Positions 1-8,173 of a DNA stretch of 64,000 nucleotides are shown here, in pieces. Below the pieces are notes generated by a model that was given only the letters and a program-made list of their open reading frames with translations, had not been told where the DNA came from and made no database searches. Source of the DNA: Chloroflexota bacterium (GTDB lineage Bacteria; Chloroflexota; Anaerolineae; Anaerolineales; Anaerolineaceae). The position numbers were made by a program, and so were the translations under genes. The stretch lies in assembly GCA_012522475.1 (NCBI GenBank), contig JAAYKH010000029.1, positions 45,093 to 109,092 of the forward strand. Direction: 5' to 3'. Numbering within the stretch: position 1 is the first letter of the stretch; each line of letters starts with the position of its first letter.

Positions 1-984
1 ATGATCGACACAACCCGGGTCGTTGGTTTTGCTTATGAACCGTCCTGGTTTGTAAGACAGTTCAACCTGTTGTTTTTACCAATTTGGATGGCTGCATCCT
101 TTCAGAGGCTGTCTTTATACAAGTTTCGATTATGGTTTTTAACCATTGAAGACCTTTTACTGGTTGCAGGCTTGCTCGTATTTGGCGCCAGTTCACCCCG
201 GATCGGACTGGTGGCGCTGTTGGCTTCGCTTGCTTACCTGGCGCTGTTGTTATTAATTCAACTTCATCGAAATATGATCGGCGGGTACCTTAAAAGGCGA
301 AAAAAGCATACCAAATATCTGTTGGGGGTGAAAATTGTCCTGGCTATTTTGATCTTGGCTACAATGATAGGTTTGGCTGCCAGTGCGTTAATGGGTTACG
401 CTGAACTGGCCAGTCGTTGGGATTATCGCTACGCGCTGTTGACAAAAAACGCGTTCAAGAAATTGGATGTGTTTTCGATGTCAACGACTGACTTGATATA
501 CCGGGCACGTGATCTGGCTTTTTTTGAACGGATGATTTATTGGCTTGGCGGATGGGAGATATTTGCCGATTATCCCTTTGGCGTGGGCTTGGGGAACGCT
601 GGGTTTTATTTTTACGATCGGATGCATGGTGCTGGGTTTCAATCTTACGAGATACGTGATCTGATTTATCGAGCAAACAGTATTCCAAACGCAAAAAACT
701 TATGGGTACGTCTGCTGGCAGAAACCGGTTTTATCGGTTTAACAATTTTCCTGGTCTGGCTGTATATTTTGTGGCGCAGCGCCGGGTTAACCCGTCGTAG
801 TAATTCACCAGAGCTACGTATTATCGGGCTGGCTGGTCAACTATTTATACTGGCTTTTCTACTGGAGGGTTTCAGTACGGACTCTTTTGCCATGCCGTAT
901 GAATGGATCATGGCTGGTCTTGTCTCAGCTGGCGGGTGGCTGTATCGGCAGGAACTGGCAACGGAGGAGCGACGATCCGGTTAG
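1..984 (+). CDS. O-antigen ligase/polymerase-like membrane protein (5' end probably outside window)
   Basis: Polytopic membrane protein of the Wzy/WaaL-like O-antigen ligase group, which polymerises or transfers surface polysaccharide in the cytoplasmic membrane. The visible part has an early EPSW motif within RVVGFAYEPSWF, typical of the region before the large periplasmic loop, several hydrophobic segments (around residues 50-85, 105-130, 238-256, 270-320) and a periplasmic GVGLGNAGF stretch with the usual Gly-rich pattern. Family members are usually about 400-450 residues with more N-terminal helices, so the ATG at base 1 is probably internal and the gene starts upstream of the window. The exact substrate cannot be told from sequence. 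Confidence 0.7.
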   Translation: MIDTTRVVGFAYEPSWFVRQFNLLFLPIWMAASFQRLSLYKFRLWFLTIEDLLLVAGLLVFGASSPRIGLVALLASLAYLALLLLIQLHRNMIGGYLKRRKKHTKYLLGVKIVLAILILATMIGLAASALMGYAELASRWDYRYALLTKNAFKKLDVFSMSTTDLIYRARDLAFFERMIYWLGGWEIFADYPFGVGLGNAGFYFYDRMHGAGFQSYEIRDLIYRANSIPNAKNLWVRLLAETGFIGLTIFLVWLYILWRSAGLTRRSNSPELRIIGLAGQLFILAFLLEGFSTDSFAMPYEWIMAGLVSAGGWLYRQELATEERRSG

Positions 985-1104
985 CTTGTTGCAGAAGCAG
1001 TAGACCCATAAACCGCGCTTGTAAAACACATCTTTTTTATCCTATTAATTAATCTTACTATTTGTTACTAACCCCGATAAAGCTGGTGATTCTGTGCTAA
1101 ATGA

Positions 1105-1138
1105 CACTAAAGACCTTGCGCGAAGAAGGTCTTTAGTG
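1105..1138 (-). terminator. Perfect 13-bp hairpin just 3' of tRNA-Sec
   Basis: CACTAAAGACCTT (1105-1117) pairs perfectly with AAGGTCTTTAGTG (1126-1138) around an 8-nt loop. It starts 4 nt beyond the 3' end of the tRNA-Sec on the minus strand, so it probably ends or processes that transcript. Only a short U stretch follows, so it is an atypical intrinsic terminator. Confidence 0.6.
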
Positions 1139-1141
1139 AAA

Positions 1142-1235
1142 CGGGAATGGATGGGAGTCGAACCCACCACGGCTCGCAACGCGACCCGACACCGATTTTG
1201 AAGACCGGGAGGCCCACCGGGACCTAACCACTCCC
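1142..1235 (-). tRNA. selC: tRNA-Sec (anticodon UCA)
   Basis: Selenocysteine tRNA, 94 nt, CCA not encoded. On the minus strand it folds as an 8-bp acceptor stem (GGGAGTGG with CCATTCCC, discriminator G at 1142), a 6-bp D stem (AGGTCC/GGGCCT) with a 4-nt loop, a 5-bp anticodon stem (CCGGT/ATCGG) with loop CTTCAAA giving anticodon UCA, a long variable arm (CGGGTCGC/GCGAGCCG, one mismatch) and a 5-bp T arm with TTCGACT loop. The long acceptor, the 6-bp D stem with tiny loop and the UCA anticodon are diagnostic of bacterial tRNA-Sec. Its presence implies selA, selB and selD elsewhere, and matches the UGA-containing rhodanese at 23.7 kb. Confidence 0.95.
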
Positions 1236-1476
1236 ATCTATAAGGATAATGACCAAAGCCAGGATTGTCAATCCGTTTGGGAAGGAATTTTTTATAAAAG
1301 AGGATTTGGTTTAACAATTCGGACCTTGGCATGAGATGAAGAAAATATTTGAATAATGAGACGAAGCCCAGGCTATATTCCATCCGCCAGTAGAAAATTT
1401 ATTTTGTTTTCACTCTGATACCATTGAGGGTAGAATTTGATGGACTTATAAAGACTACTGAGGAGCAAAATAGAAA

Positions 1477-2937
1477 TTGATAACTGATATCACCGATACA
1501 CCCGGCTGGGTTAAAAATGCGATCTTTTACCAAATTTTTCCGGACCGTTTTGCTAAGTCTGAACATATAGAGAAACCGACTTTTCTTGAGCCCTGGGACT
1601 ACCCGGTGACCCACTTTGGTTTCAAGGGCGGCGATCTGCTGGGCGTGTATGAGAAATTGGATTATTTACAAGACCTTGGCATTACTGCGCTTTATTTCAA
1701 TCCGATCTTTGCTTCTGCGGCGAATCATCGCTATCATACCTATGATTACTACCAGGTAGACCCTATTTTAGGTGGCAACGAAGCTTATTTTACGCTGCTT
1801 GATGAAGTACACCGGCGAGGAATGCACCTGATCTTGGATGGTGTGTTCAATCACGCCAGCCGTGGCTTTTTTCAATTCCACCATATTCTGGAAAATGGAG
1901 AAAAATCCCCCTACCTGGATTGGTTCATCGTTTATGGTTACCCGATGAATGCTTACCAGGGGAAACCCAATTATTCTGCCTGGTGGAATCTGCCTGCCCT
2001 GCCACAATTTAATACGAACAACCCCCGTGTGCGAGAATTTTTGTTTGGTGTTGCCCGTTACTGGATTGAAAAAGGCGCCGACGGCTGGCGGTTGGACGTA
2101 CCCTTTGAAATTAAGGATGAATCATTCTGGCGTCAATTCCGGGCGGTGACCAAAGAACCCAATCCTGATGCCTATCTGGTAGGTGAAATTCCTTCGGAAG
2201 CCCAGGAATGGCTGCAAGGAGATATGTTTGATGGCGTGATGAATTATCAATTCAGTGCCGCTTGCGTGGGATTTTTTGGTGCTGGCAGCCGGGATGAAGC
2301 GATGATCTCTGGAATGATGGGACTTACAGAAGTTCCTGAATTGGATGCAGCGGCTTTCGCCCACCGTACAAAACAACTGCTGGAAATTTATCCCCCTGAA
2401 AACGCATTGGCGCAGCTTAACCTTTTGGATAGTCACGATATGCCGCGCTTTTTAAGCATGGTCAGCGGCAAGAAAGCAGCTTACCGGTTGGCAAGCCTAT
2501 TTCAAATGACGTATCCCGGCGCACCCTGTATTTATTACGGTGATGAGATTGGCATGATGGGTGGACGTGACCCTGATTGCCGGGGACCTTTCCCCTGGGA
2601 TGAAAATCATTGGGATCATGAGCTGCGTAATGCCATTAAAACCTATACCCATCTGCGCTTGAAGCATGCAGCTTTGTGCAGTGGTGAATATACACCGATA
2701 TTTGCTGAGGGGCGGTGTCTGGCTTACCTCCGCCATTTACAGGACGAGCGGTTGTTGGTGTTAATTAACGCCGGTGATGCGCCCTGGGATCTGAACCTGC
2801 CGGTTGAATCATTTTTCAATGATGGGGTTGTCTTCGAGGACCTGTTGGGGGGCCAGGGTGCGGTGATCGAAGAAGGACATGTGCGCAAAGGGCAACTGGG
2901 GCCCTGGCAGGGTGCGGTGTTAATGCCCACCTCCTGA
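1477..2937 (+). CDS. GH13 alpha-amylase family glycosidase (neopullulanase/cyclomaltodextrinase-like)
   Basis: Hydrolyses alpha-glucosidic bonds in maltodextrins or related glucans. 486 residues forming the GH13 (beta/alpha)8 barrel: AIFYQIFPDRF at the start, GDLLGVYEKLDYLQDLGI (barrel strand 2 region), LILDGVFNH (region I), GWRLDV with nucleophile D207, VGEI with acid/base E237, and SHD with D321. All three catalytic acids are present. There is no N-terminal CBM34 domain and no signal peptide, so an intracellular maltodextrin-degrading enzyme is most likely. The start is TTG at 1477 with AGGAGC about 10 nt upstream. It follows tRNA-Sec divergently and stands alone as a transcription unit. 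Confidence 0.9.
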   Translation: MITDITDTPGWVKNAIFYQIFPDRFAKSEHIEKPTFLEPWDYPVTHFGFKGGDLLGVYEKLDYLQDLGITALYFNPIFASAANHRYHTYDYYQVDPILGGNEAYFTLLDEVHRRGMHLILDGVFNHASRGFFQFHHILENGEKSPYLDWFIVYGYPMNAYQGKPNYSAWWNLPALPQFNTNNPRVREFLFGVARYWIEKGADGWRLDVPFEIKDESFWRQFRAVTKEPNPDAYLVGEIPSEAQEWLQGDMFDGVMNYQFSAACVGFFGAGSRDEAMISGMMGLTEVPELDAAAFAHRTKQLLEIYPPENALAQLNLLDSHDMPRFLSMVSGKKAAYRLASLFQMTYPGAPCIYYGDEIGMMGGRDPDCRGPFPWDENHWDHELRNAIKTYTHLRLKHAALCSGEYTPIFAEGRCLAYLRHLQDERLLVLINAGDAPWDLNLPVESFFNDGVVFEDLLGGQGAVIEEGHVRKGQLGPWQGAVLMPTS

Positions 2938-3250
2938 TCAATTTGTTTTGGATGCGTTCGCCCTAGTTTTGTGTGAAGAAGCAGGCGCTTTATGTTTCAC
3001 AGGGTCATCAACTCACAACGCTTTTTAAATAACCAGCTTATGGTGAAGATTGTGGCAGGGTAATCGATAGATGTTTGGGGCTCAAACTCGTTTGTGCCGG
3101 GAATAACCTGCCAGGTACCGCTTAGTCTGAGATGGCATGATCACACCAAGTATTTGTCGTTGATAAATTTAGGTGTTTATAAATTAAAGATAAAATATCC
3201 CAACCTGGGATGTGAGTAAGAAGAATTGAACAGAAAGGTAACTATCGGAC
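2938..3250. other. 313-bp intergenic region, possible promoter only
   Basis: No coding or RNA gene recognised. A weak sigma70-like pair, TTGTCG (3154-3159) and TATAAA (3178-3183) with an 18-nt spacer, lies before the ZIP transporter gene. Nothing else here matches a known riboswitch or repeat by eye. Confidence 0.35.
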
Positions 3251-4063
3251 ATGATTGCATTTTTAGAACAATTTTCGCCCATTATTCAGGCGCTTTTAGC
3301 CACATTGTTTACATGGTTTGTGACGGCATTAGGGGCCTCTCTGATATTTTTGACCAAGGATATTGATCAAAGGATTCTGGATGGTTTATTAGGCCTTGCT
3401 TCGGGCGTGATGATTGCGGCCAGTTTTTGGTCGTTACTGGAACCCGCGATCGAGCTTTCACACGGTCTGCCGGTGCCGATCTGGTTTCCAGCAGCTGTTG
3501 GGTTTCTTTTGGGCGGCGGGTTTTTGTTTCTGGTGGATAAGCTCCTCCCCCACCTGCACATGGGTTTGGAGATGAGCGAAGCAGAGGGCTTAAAATCCTC
3601 CTGGCAGCGCAGCGTTTTGCTGATTACGGCGATCACCCTGCACAATATCCCAGAAGGTCTGGCTGTTGGTGTTGCTTTTGGTGCGGCTGCGGCCGGCATT
3701 GATGGGGCCGGTATCGCCAGTGCTATTGCTCTGGCTGTGGGGATTGGCTTGCAGAACTTTCCGGAAGGGCTGGCTGTATCAGCGCCGTTACGACGCGAAG
3801 GTTGGCCGCGCGGCAAGGCATTTTTCTATGGACAGCTTTCAGGAGCGGTGGAACCAATTGCGGGAGTGATTGGCGCAGCCCTGACGATGCTGATGCGATC
3901 GTTTTTACCTTATGCCCTGGCGTTTGCAGCTGGCGCGATGATCTACGTGGTGGCAGAGGAGTTGATTCCCGCCACAAAATGTGAGGGGCATTCCGATATC
4001 CCCACAATAGGGGTCATGCTTGGATTTGCCATTATGATGATTTTGGACGTTGGTTTAGGATAA
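3251..4063 (+). CDS. ZIP family metal transporter (GufA/ZupT-like)
   Basis: Integral membrane carrier moving divalent metal, typically zinc, into the cytoplasm. 270 residues with about eight hydrophobic segments. The two signature helices are clear: HNIPEGLAVGVAFG (helix IV, metal-binding H, N, E) and QNFPEGLAVSAPL (helix V, in which the His of the first motif is replaced by Gln, as is common in the GufA branch). A further YVVAEELIP motif lies near the C-terminus. The His-rich loop of eukaryotic ZIPs is absent. Which metal it carries cannot be decided; metal repression is likely but no operator was recognised. Confidence 0.88.
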   Translation: MIAFLEQFSPIIQALLATLFTWFVTALGASLIFLTKDIDQRILDGLLGLASGVMIAASFWSLLEPAIELSHGLPVPIWFPAAVGFLLGGGFLFLVDKLLPHLHMGLEMSEAEGLKSSWQRSVLLITAITLHNIPEGLAVGVAFGAAAAGIDGAGIASAIALAVGIGLQNFPEGLAVSAPLRREGWPRGKAFFYGQLSGAVEPIAGVIGAALTMLMRSFLPYALAFAAGAMIYVVAEELIPATKCEGHSDIPTIGVMLGFAIMMILDVGLG

Positions 4064-4101
4064 TCAATGATTTTCTGTTAATAAAAAAGACAGTGAGCCT
4101 G

Positions 4102-4120
4102 AGCCCGTTGGCTTTTTTTA
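4102..4120 (+). terminator. Short intrinsic terminator after ZIP gene
   Basis: AGCC-CGTT-GGCT (4102-4113) followed by seven T residues and a further T-rich stretch. The stem is only 4 bp, but the U tract and the position between two convergent genes support termination. Confidence 0.5.
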
Positions 4121-4123
4121 TTT

Positions 4124-4855
4124 TTAATTTGGTTGCCAAACCTGATACAACGCGAGCCTGTCATTTCTTCCATCAGAATAAAAAGTTTCACAAACTTTGA
4201 ACCCGCCTCTGACAGCTAGTTCACCCAGGCTGTTTTCTGTGAAAGTATGAATGTAGCGTATGCCAGGTGATTCGCCGGCACGCCAGTCCAGCAAAACATC
4301 CCCTTCGTCAACATCACCTGGTTCAAGTTCTACAGTTGACCAGGGCAAAATGCGCGCCCGGAGACGAGCGCTATTCTGCCACTGCCATACGGATACTGCG
4401 ACCAGTCCGTGAGGAGCGATTAATTTTCTGAAGGCCTGGATGGTTTGAGCGCGCAGTTCAGCGCCTGGCAGGTGGTGTAGCACGGCGAACGCAACCAGAT
4501 AATCGTAATTTGTCGGGGAAAGAAACTTTTGCCAACCCAGCTCAGCCAGGTCGATCAACTGGAATGAAAACGCCCCGGACGGTGGCTGGTTCAGCAGACG
4601 TTGGGCATCAGCGAGTAAGCCGGCGCTCAGGTCAACGCCGAGGTATTGCCCTGAAAAACCCTTTGCTATCAAATGCCTTGCCAGGGTGCCGTTGCCACAG
4701 CCGACATCAACAACGCTGGCCTTGGGTAGAATTTTTTGAGCGATGCGGCGCACGCCCGGCTGGACCTGGTGTCGGGTTGTACTGAATGACTCCGAGTGCT
4801 GTTGATAAAAATGATCGTTGATGGCGAGCAACCTCGCTTGTATATTTGGGTCCAT
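4124..4855 (-). CDS. Class I SAM-dependent methyltransferase (Trm9/ABH8-like)
   Basis: 243-residue Rossmann-fold methyltransferase. Motif I is VVDVGCGNGTLARHL, followed by the acidic end of strand 2 in YLGVDLS, and motif IV is DYLVAFAVLHHLPG. The C-terminal half has the pattern of the eukaryotic Trm9/ABH8 tRNA wobble-uridine methyltransferase branch: GDVLLDWR, RYIHTFTENSLGEL, and a final segment ending LALYQVW. An attractive inference is that it acts with the neighbouring Elp3, since Trm9 methylates the Elp3 product cm5U, but the two genes are divergent and no direct link is shown. The alternative is a small-molecule or quinone methyltransferase. Confidence 0.75.
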   Translation of the reverse strand: MDPNIQARLLAINDHFYQQHSESFSTTRHQVQPGVRRIAQKILPKASVVDVGCGNGTLARHLIAKGFSGQYLGVDLSAGLLADAQRLLNQPPSGAFSFQLIDLAELGWQKFLSPTNYDYLVAFAVLHHLPGAELRAQTIQAFRKLIAPHGLVAVSVWQWQNSARLRARILPWSTVELEPGDVDEGDVLLDWRAGESPGIRYIHTFTENSLGELAVRGGFKVCETFYSDGRNDRLALYQVWQPN

Positions 4856-5215
4856 AATCGTATTTCTATAAATTTGCTTTATTCAAGCTGGGTTCGGGCC
4901 AAATCCATGGGACAACCAGTCCAGATAAAACCAATCAAGGACCCCAAATATCGATCTAATCAGGGTGTAACAACCCCAGCGTTTCATTCAATCGCTCCAG
5001 ATGATTAATAATTGCCTGTGTTGATTATACTGGTAATTAAAGGTCGGTCGTCAGCTCGCAGCTTTATTTTGCGTTGACCAATCGTTCAGGGTTGCAAGGG
5101 GGCTTAGCTTGGATTCAGCTCCCAACAATCAAGATATCAACTTGGTATCGCTGACGGTCTTTCAAGAGCAGCTTTGGTATAGTTTTGCCCGGTGAATATT
5201 TACTGAGTACAATTA
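4856..5215. other. 360-bp divergent intergenic region
   Basis: Lies between the divergent methyltransferase and elp3 genes and must hold both promoters. No convincing promoter pair, hairpin or small gene was recognised. The open frames crossing it lack ribosome-binding sites and similarity. Confidence 0.4.
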
Positions 5216-6838
5216 ATGCTGATGAAAGCAGAAAGTTGGAAGAAAAAACGAGATTATACTCAGGCAGAGCTGGACTTGGCACGCCAAATCTTGAAAGCTG
5301 TCAAAGCCGGGGAAGACCTGCATACAGCCCAGCGTGAACACCCCAAACCGGAAGGGGGTGGTTTCGTTCCCAAACACGCTTTAGTAGCGGTTTACACACA
5401 CATGGTGGAAAGCGGCGCATGGCCTGAAGACGAAACCTTGCTGGCAAAAATTCGTATGAAACCAACACGGACCCTTTCCGGTGTGACCACGGTGACCGTT
5501 TTGACAAATTTTCACCCCTGCCCGGGGGAATGTATTTTTTGTCCGCAGGAAGATCAGCTGCCTCAAAGCTATCTGAGCGAGGAACCCGGCGCAAAGCGCG
5601 GCGTTCAAAACCAATTTGACCCCTATTTGCAAACCAGCAACCGGATTAAAGCCCTGGCTGCCGTTGGTCACCCCACGGATAAAATTGAGCTATTGATTTT
5701 AGGGGGCAGCTTTTGTGCTTACCCCAAGGATTATCAGGCCTGGTTTGTTCAACGCTGTTTTGATGCGATGAATGCAGGCGAACCCGGGGTGGAGCAGGAT
5801 TCCCAGTCGCTTGAGGAAGCGCAAACGATCAACGTTCACGCGGCACACCGCAATGTGGGTTTGGTGATTGAAACCCGACCCGACCTGGTTGAGCAGGAGT
5901 CGTTGCCCTGGTATCGCCATCTGGGTGTGACCAAAGTCCAGCTGGGCGCGCAGAGTTTGGATGATCGGATCCTGCGGCTTAATCAGCGCGGACACACGGC
6001 GCAGCAAACCCTGGAAGCTACGGCGTTGCTGCGGGCAGCAGGGTTTAAGGTTGTATTGCACTGGATGCCAAACCTCTTGGGGGCAGCACCGGAAAGTGAT
6101 CGTGAAGATTTCTTACGCTTATGGGGCAATGGTACTTACTGTCCAGATGAGATCAAAATTTACCCCTGTCAGCTTTTAGAGGGCACGGAATTGTATCAAC
6201 GCTGGCTTAAAGGGGACTATCAGCCCTACCCAGAGGAAACGCTGCTGGACCTGATTGCGGATATTAAAACCACCGTTCCCCGCTATTGCCGGATCAATCG
6301 TGTCATCCGGGATATACCCTCTACTTATGTGGTTGCTGGCAATAAGAACACCAGTTTACGTCAGGACATTCAGCAAGAAATGAGGCGGCGCGGCACCCGG
6401 TGCGAGTGCATCCGCTGCCGAGAAATCCGCAAAAAACGCGTGAGCACAGAAAAACTCGACCTGCACGACCTGGTGTATCACCCCGCTCATGCGGAAGAAC
6501 ATTTTCTATCCTACGATACCCCGGATGATCATCTGGCCGGTTTTTTGCGGTTATCCTTACCCGAAGATACCCATTTCACGAGCATGACTGATTTGGCGGG
6601 AGCAGCGATCATCCGCGAAGTGCATGTGTATGGGCAATCTTTAGCGTTGGGCGAGGAACGCTCCGGCGTGGCGCAACACAGCGGTTTGGGTACCCAATTG
6701 ATCCTCGCAGCAGAAGAGATCGCCCGGAAGGCAGGCTACCAGAGAATGGCGGTAATTGCCGCGGTGGGCACTCGAGCGTATTATGTTGAAAGGGGTTACG
6801 AAATGGGGACAGCTTATATGGTTAAATCGTTGGATTAA
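5216..6838 (+). CDS. elp3: Elp3-like tRNA uridine(34) 5-carboxymethylation radical SAM/acetyltransferase
   Basis: Catalytic subunit-type Elp3, which uses acetyl-CoA and radical chemistry to add a carboxymethyl group to U34 of tRNAs. 540 residues: a basic N-terminal tRNA-binding part, a radical SAM domain with CPGECIFC giving cluster cysteines C102, C106 and C109, followed by EEPGAKRGVQNQFDPYLQT, a Zn-binding Cys-rich connector (CECIRCREIRK near residue 400), and a C-terminal GNAT domain ending with QHSGLGTQLILAAEEIARK and YYVERGYEMG. Length and domain order match the solved Dehalococcoides mccartyi Elp3. Bacterial Elp3 occurs only in some lineages. The ATG at 5216 has no strong Shine-Dalgarno; a second ATG lies two codons on. 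Confidence 0.93.
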   Translation: MLMKAESWKKKRDYTQAELDLARQILKAVKAGEDLHTAQREHPKPEGGGFVPKHALVAVYTHMVESGAWPEDETLLAKIRMKPTRTLSGVTTVTVLTNFHPCPGECIFCPQEDQLPQSYLSEEPGAKRGVQNQFDPYLQTSNRIKALAAVGHPTDKIELLILGGSFCAYPKDYQAWFVQRCFDAMNAGEPGVEQDSQSLEEAQTINVHAAHRNVGLVIETRPDLVEQESLPWYRHLGVTKVQLGAQSLDDRILRLNQRGHTAQQTLEATALLRAAGFKVVLHWMPNLLGAAPESDREDFLRLWGNGTYCPDEIKIYPCQLLEGTELYQRWLKGDYQPYPEETLLDLIADIKTTVPRYCRINRVIRDIPSTYVVAGNKNTSLRQDIQQEMRRRGTRCECIRCREIRKKRVSTEKLDLHDLVYHPAHAEEHFLSYDTPDDHLAGFLRLSLPEDTHFTSMTDLAGAAIIREVHVYGQSLALGEERSGVAQHSGLGTQLILAAEEIARKAGYQRMAVIAAVGTRAYYVERGYEMGTAYMVKSLD

Positions 6839-6846
6839 CCGCTCAT

Positions 6847-7398
6847 TCAAAGCATGAATTGAAAAACCTGTAAGATATAGGGGTGCAGCGCGACGGCGAT
6901 GATGCCCATCACGACCCCCGTCAGCCAACCCGCGACAACGTCGGAAAAGTAATGCACGCCCAGTGCCACGCGTGAGATGCCAACCCACGGCGCCCAAATT
7001 AACACAGCAATTGCAAACCAGGGTGGTGCGAAGGCAAATGCCAGCACAACCAGAGTGGTTGAACGGGCAGCATGCCCGCTTGGGAAGGAATGCGGGTCCG
7101 TAATGCGATAGATTTGTCCCCACTCACCTTCCGGGCGCGGTCGTCGAATGGAAAATTTAAGCAGAATGACTGCCGCAGCCATGATTACCAGGCCAACTGA
7201 AACAAAGAGAAGCCGCTGACGCCATTCCCCCTTGCTGAGCAACCAGGCAATTAATAAACCTGCCAGACAGAACCAGGAATCGGCGGAATGGGCAAAAATT
7301 TTTAAAAGCAATGTGAGCACTTTACGTTGCGGGTTGATTCGTAAAGCTTTGGATAGTTTTGCGTCTAATTTGAGCAGTTGACTCTTCCAGTATTTCAC
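6847..7398 (-). CDS. PAP2 family phosphatase
   Basis: Membrane phosphatase of the PAP2 superfamily, acting on lipid phosphates such as phosphatidic acid or undecaprenyl pyrophosphate. 183 residues with several hydrophobic helices and all three motifs: KFSIRRPRP (motif 1), PSGHAARS (motif 2) and SRVALGVHYFSDV (motif 3, catalytic His). The GTG start overlaps the stop of the upstream nucleotidyltransferase gene by four bases (GTGA), implying translational coupling. The substrate is unknown; neighbours give no clear lipid pathway. Confidence 0.88.
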   Translation of the reverse strand: MKYWKSQLLKLDAKLSKALRINPQRKVLTLLLKIFAHSADSWFCLAGLLIAWLLSKGEWRQRLLFVSVGLVIMAAAVILLKFSIRRPRPEGEWGQIYRITDPHSFPSGHAARSTTLVVLAFAFAPPWFAIAVLIWAPWVGISRVALGVHYFSDVVAGWLTGVVMGIIAVALHPYILQVFQFML

Positions 7399-8171
7399 AG
7401 CACCCCCTGCAGGTGCTGTCGCAAAATTGCCAGCTGGTGAGGTTTATCGGCGTCCATGCCCATTTCAGCGTATGGGCAGACGAGTGCCTTGGCGTCTAAA
7501 TCAAGTCTTTTGCACACCCTTTTGACGGTTGTCTCCAGGGTGATCAGGCGTAAAGCAACCAGCAGGAGGGTATCAATCCCGATCAGGCCGGCTTGTTTGA
7601 GGGGTGTTTTTCTGGCGTCACTCAGCTTTTTCCAGACTGGCCGCTCGGCAGAAAAAATGTTCTTATCAACCGCATTCAGGTCACCGCCACAGACAGAAAT
7701 ATCTTTGAAATGAACATAGGAGCGGTTGGCATTGGGAAAGCGTGCTTCCATGGTCTCTTTTTGAATAACATTGTAGTAGAGCAGTTGCTGTGGGTCATCA
7801 GCGACCTGGCCAGCTAACCAGTCGATCATGTACGGTTCTACGGCAGGAATATCTGTCGATACGATCAATGCTTTTTGCCGGTCTGGATGATCTTGATGAG
7901 ATTGAAGGACCCCATAACGGATGTTCTCGACCATTTCGCTCTGATCTGGCAGGAAATGTAGGGGTTTCACCGCCTTAAGGCCGCGATCTGCGGGCACCCC
8001 GATCAGGTACAAATCGGCTACCGAGGCAGCCTTGTCCAGTGCATCGATGACCCATTGTGCCATCGGTTTTCCGTGAAATTCGATCAAACTGCGAGAGCCA
8101 TGCGGGCTTTCGTGGTAAAGTGTGTCGTCAATGCCCAGCTTGCCCCCGGCCAGGATAACAGCATCAAGCAT
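7395..8171 (-). CDS. MobA-like NTP transferase
   Basis: Nucleotidyltransferase of the MobA/NTP_transf_3 type, transferring an NMP from NTP to a sugar phosphate or cofactor. Starts LDAVILAGG, the nucleotide-binding signature, followed by GSRSLIEFHGKPMAQWVIDAL, in which the usual KAL(L/V) lysine context is altered (RSLI). Later ALIVSTDIPAVEPYMIDWL holds the metal-binding Asp equivalent. The tail carries predicted helices. I chose ATG at 8171; an in-frame TTG at 8177 overlaps the TGA of the upstream gene. It sits in the middle of a three-gene run with 4-base-scale overlaps. The substrate cannot be assigned, and molybdopterin is not implied. Confidence 0.75.
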   Translation of the reverse strand: MLDAVILAGGKLGIDDTLYHESPHGSRSLIEFHGKPMAQWVIDALDKAASVADLYLIGVPADRGLKAVKPLHFLPDQSEMVENIRYGVLQSHQDHPDRQKALIVSTDIPAVEPYMIDWLAGQVADDPQQLLYYNVIQKETMEARFPNANRSYVHFKDISVCGGDLNAVDKNIFSAERPVWKKLSDARKTPLKQAGLIGIDTLLLVALRLITLETTVKRVCKRLDLDAKALVCPYAEMGMDADKPHQLAILRQHLQGVL

Positions 8172-8173
8172 GA

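Noticed and set aside
1045..1383. 112-codon minus-strand ORF across tRNA-Sec
   Set aside because: It is the translation of the tRNA and its flanks; composition and position show it is not a gene.
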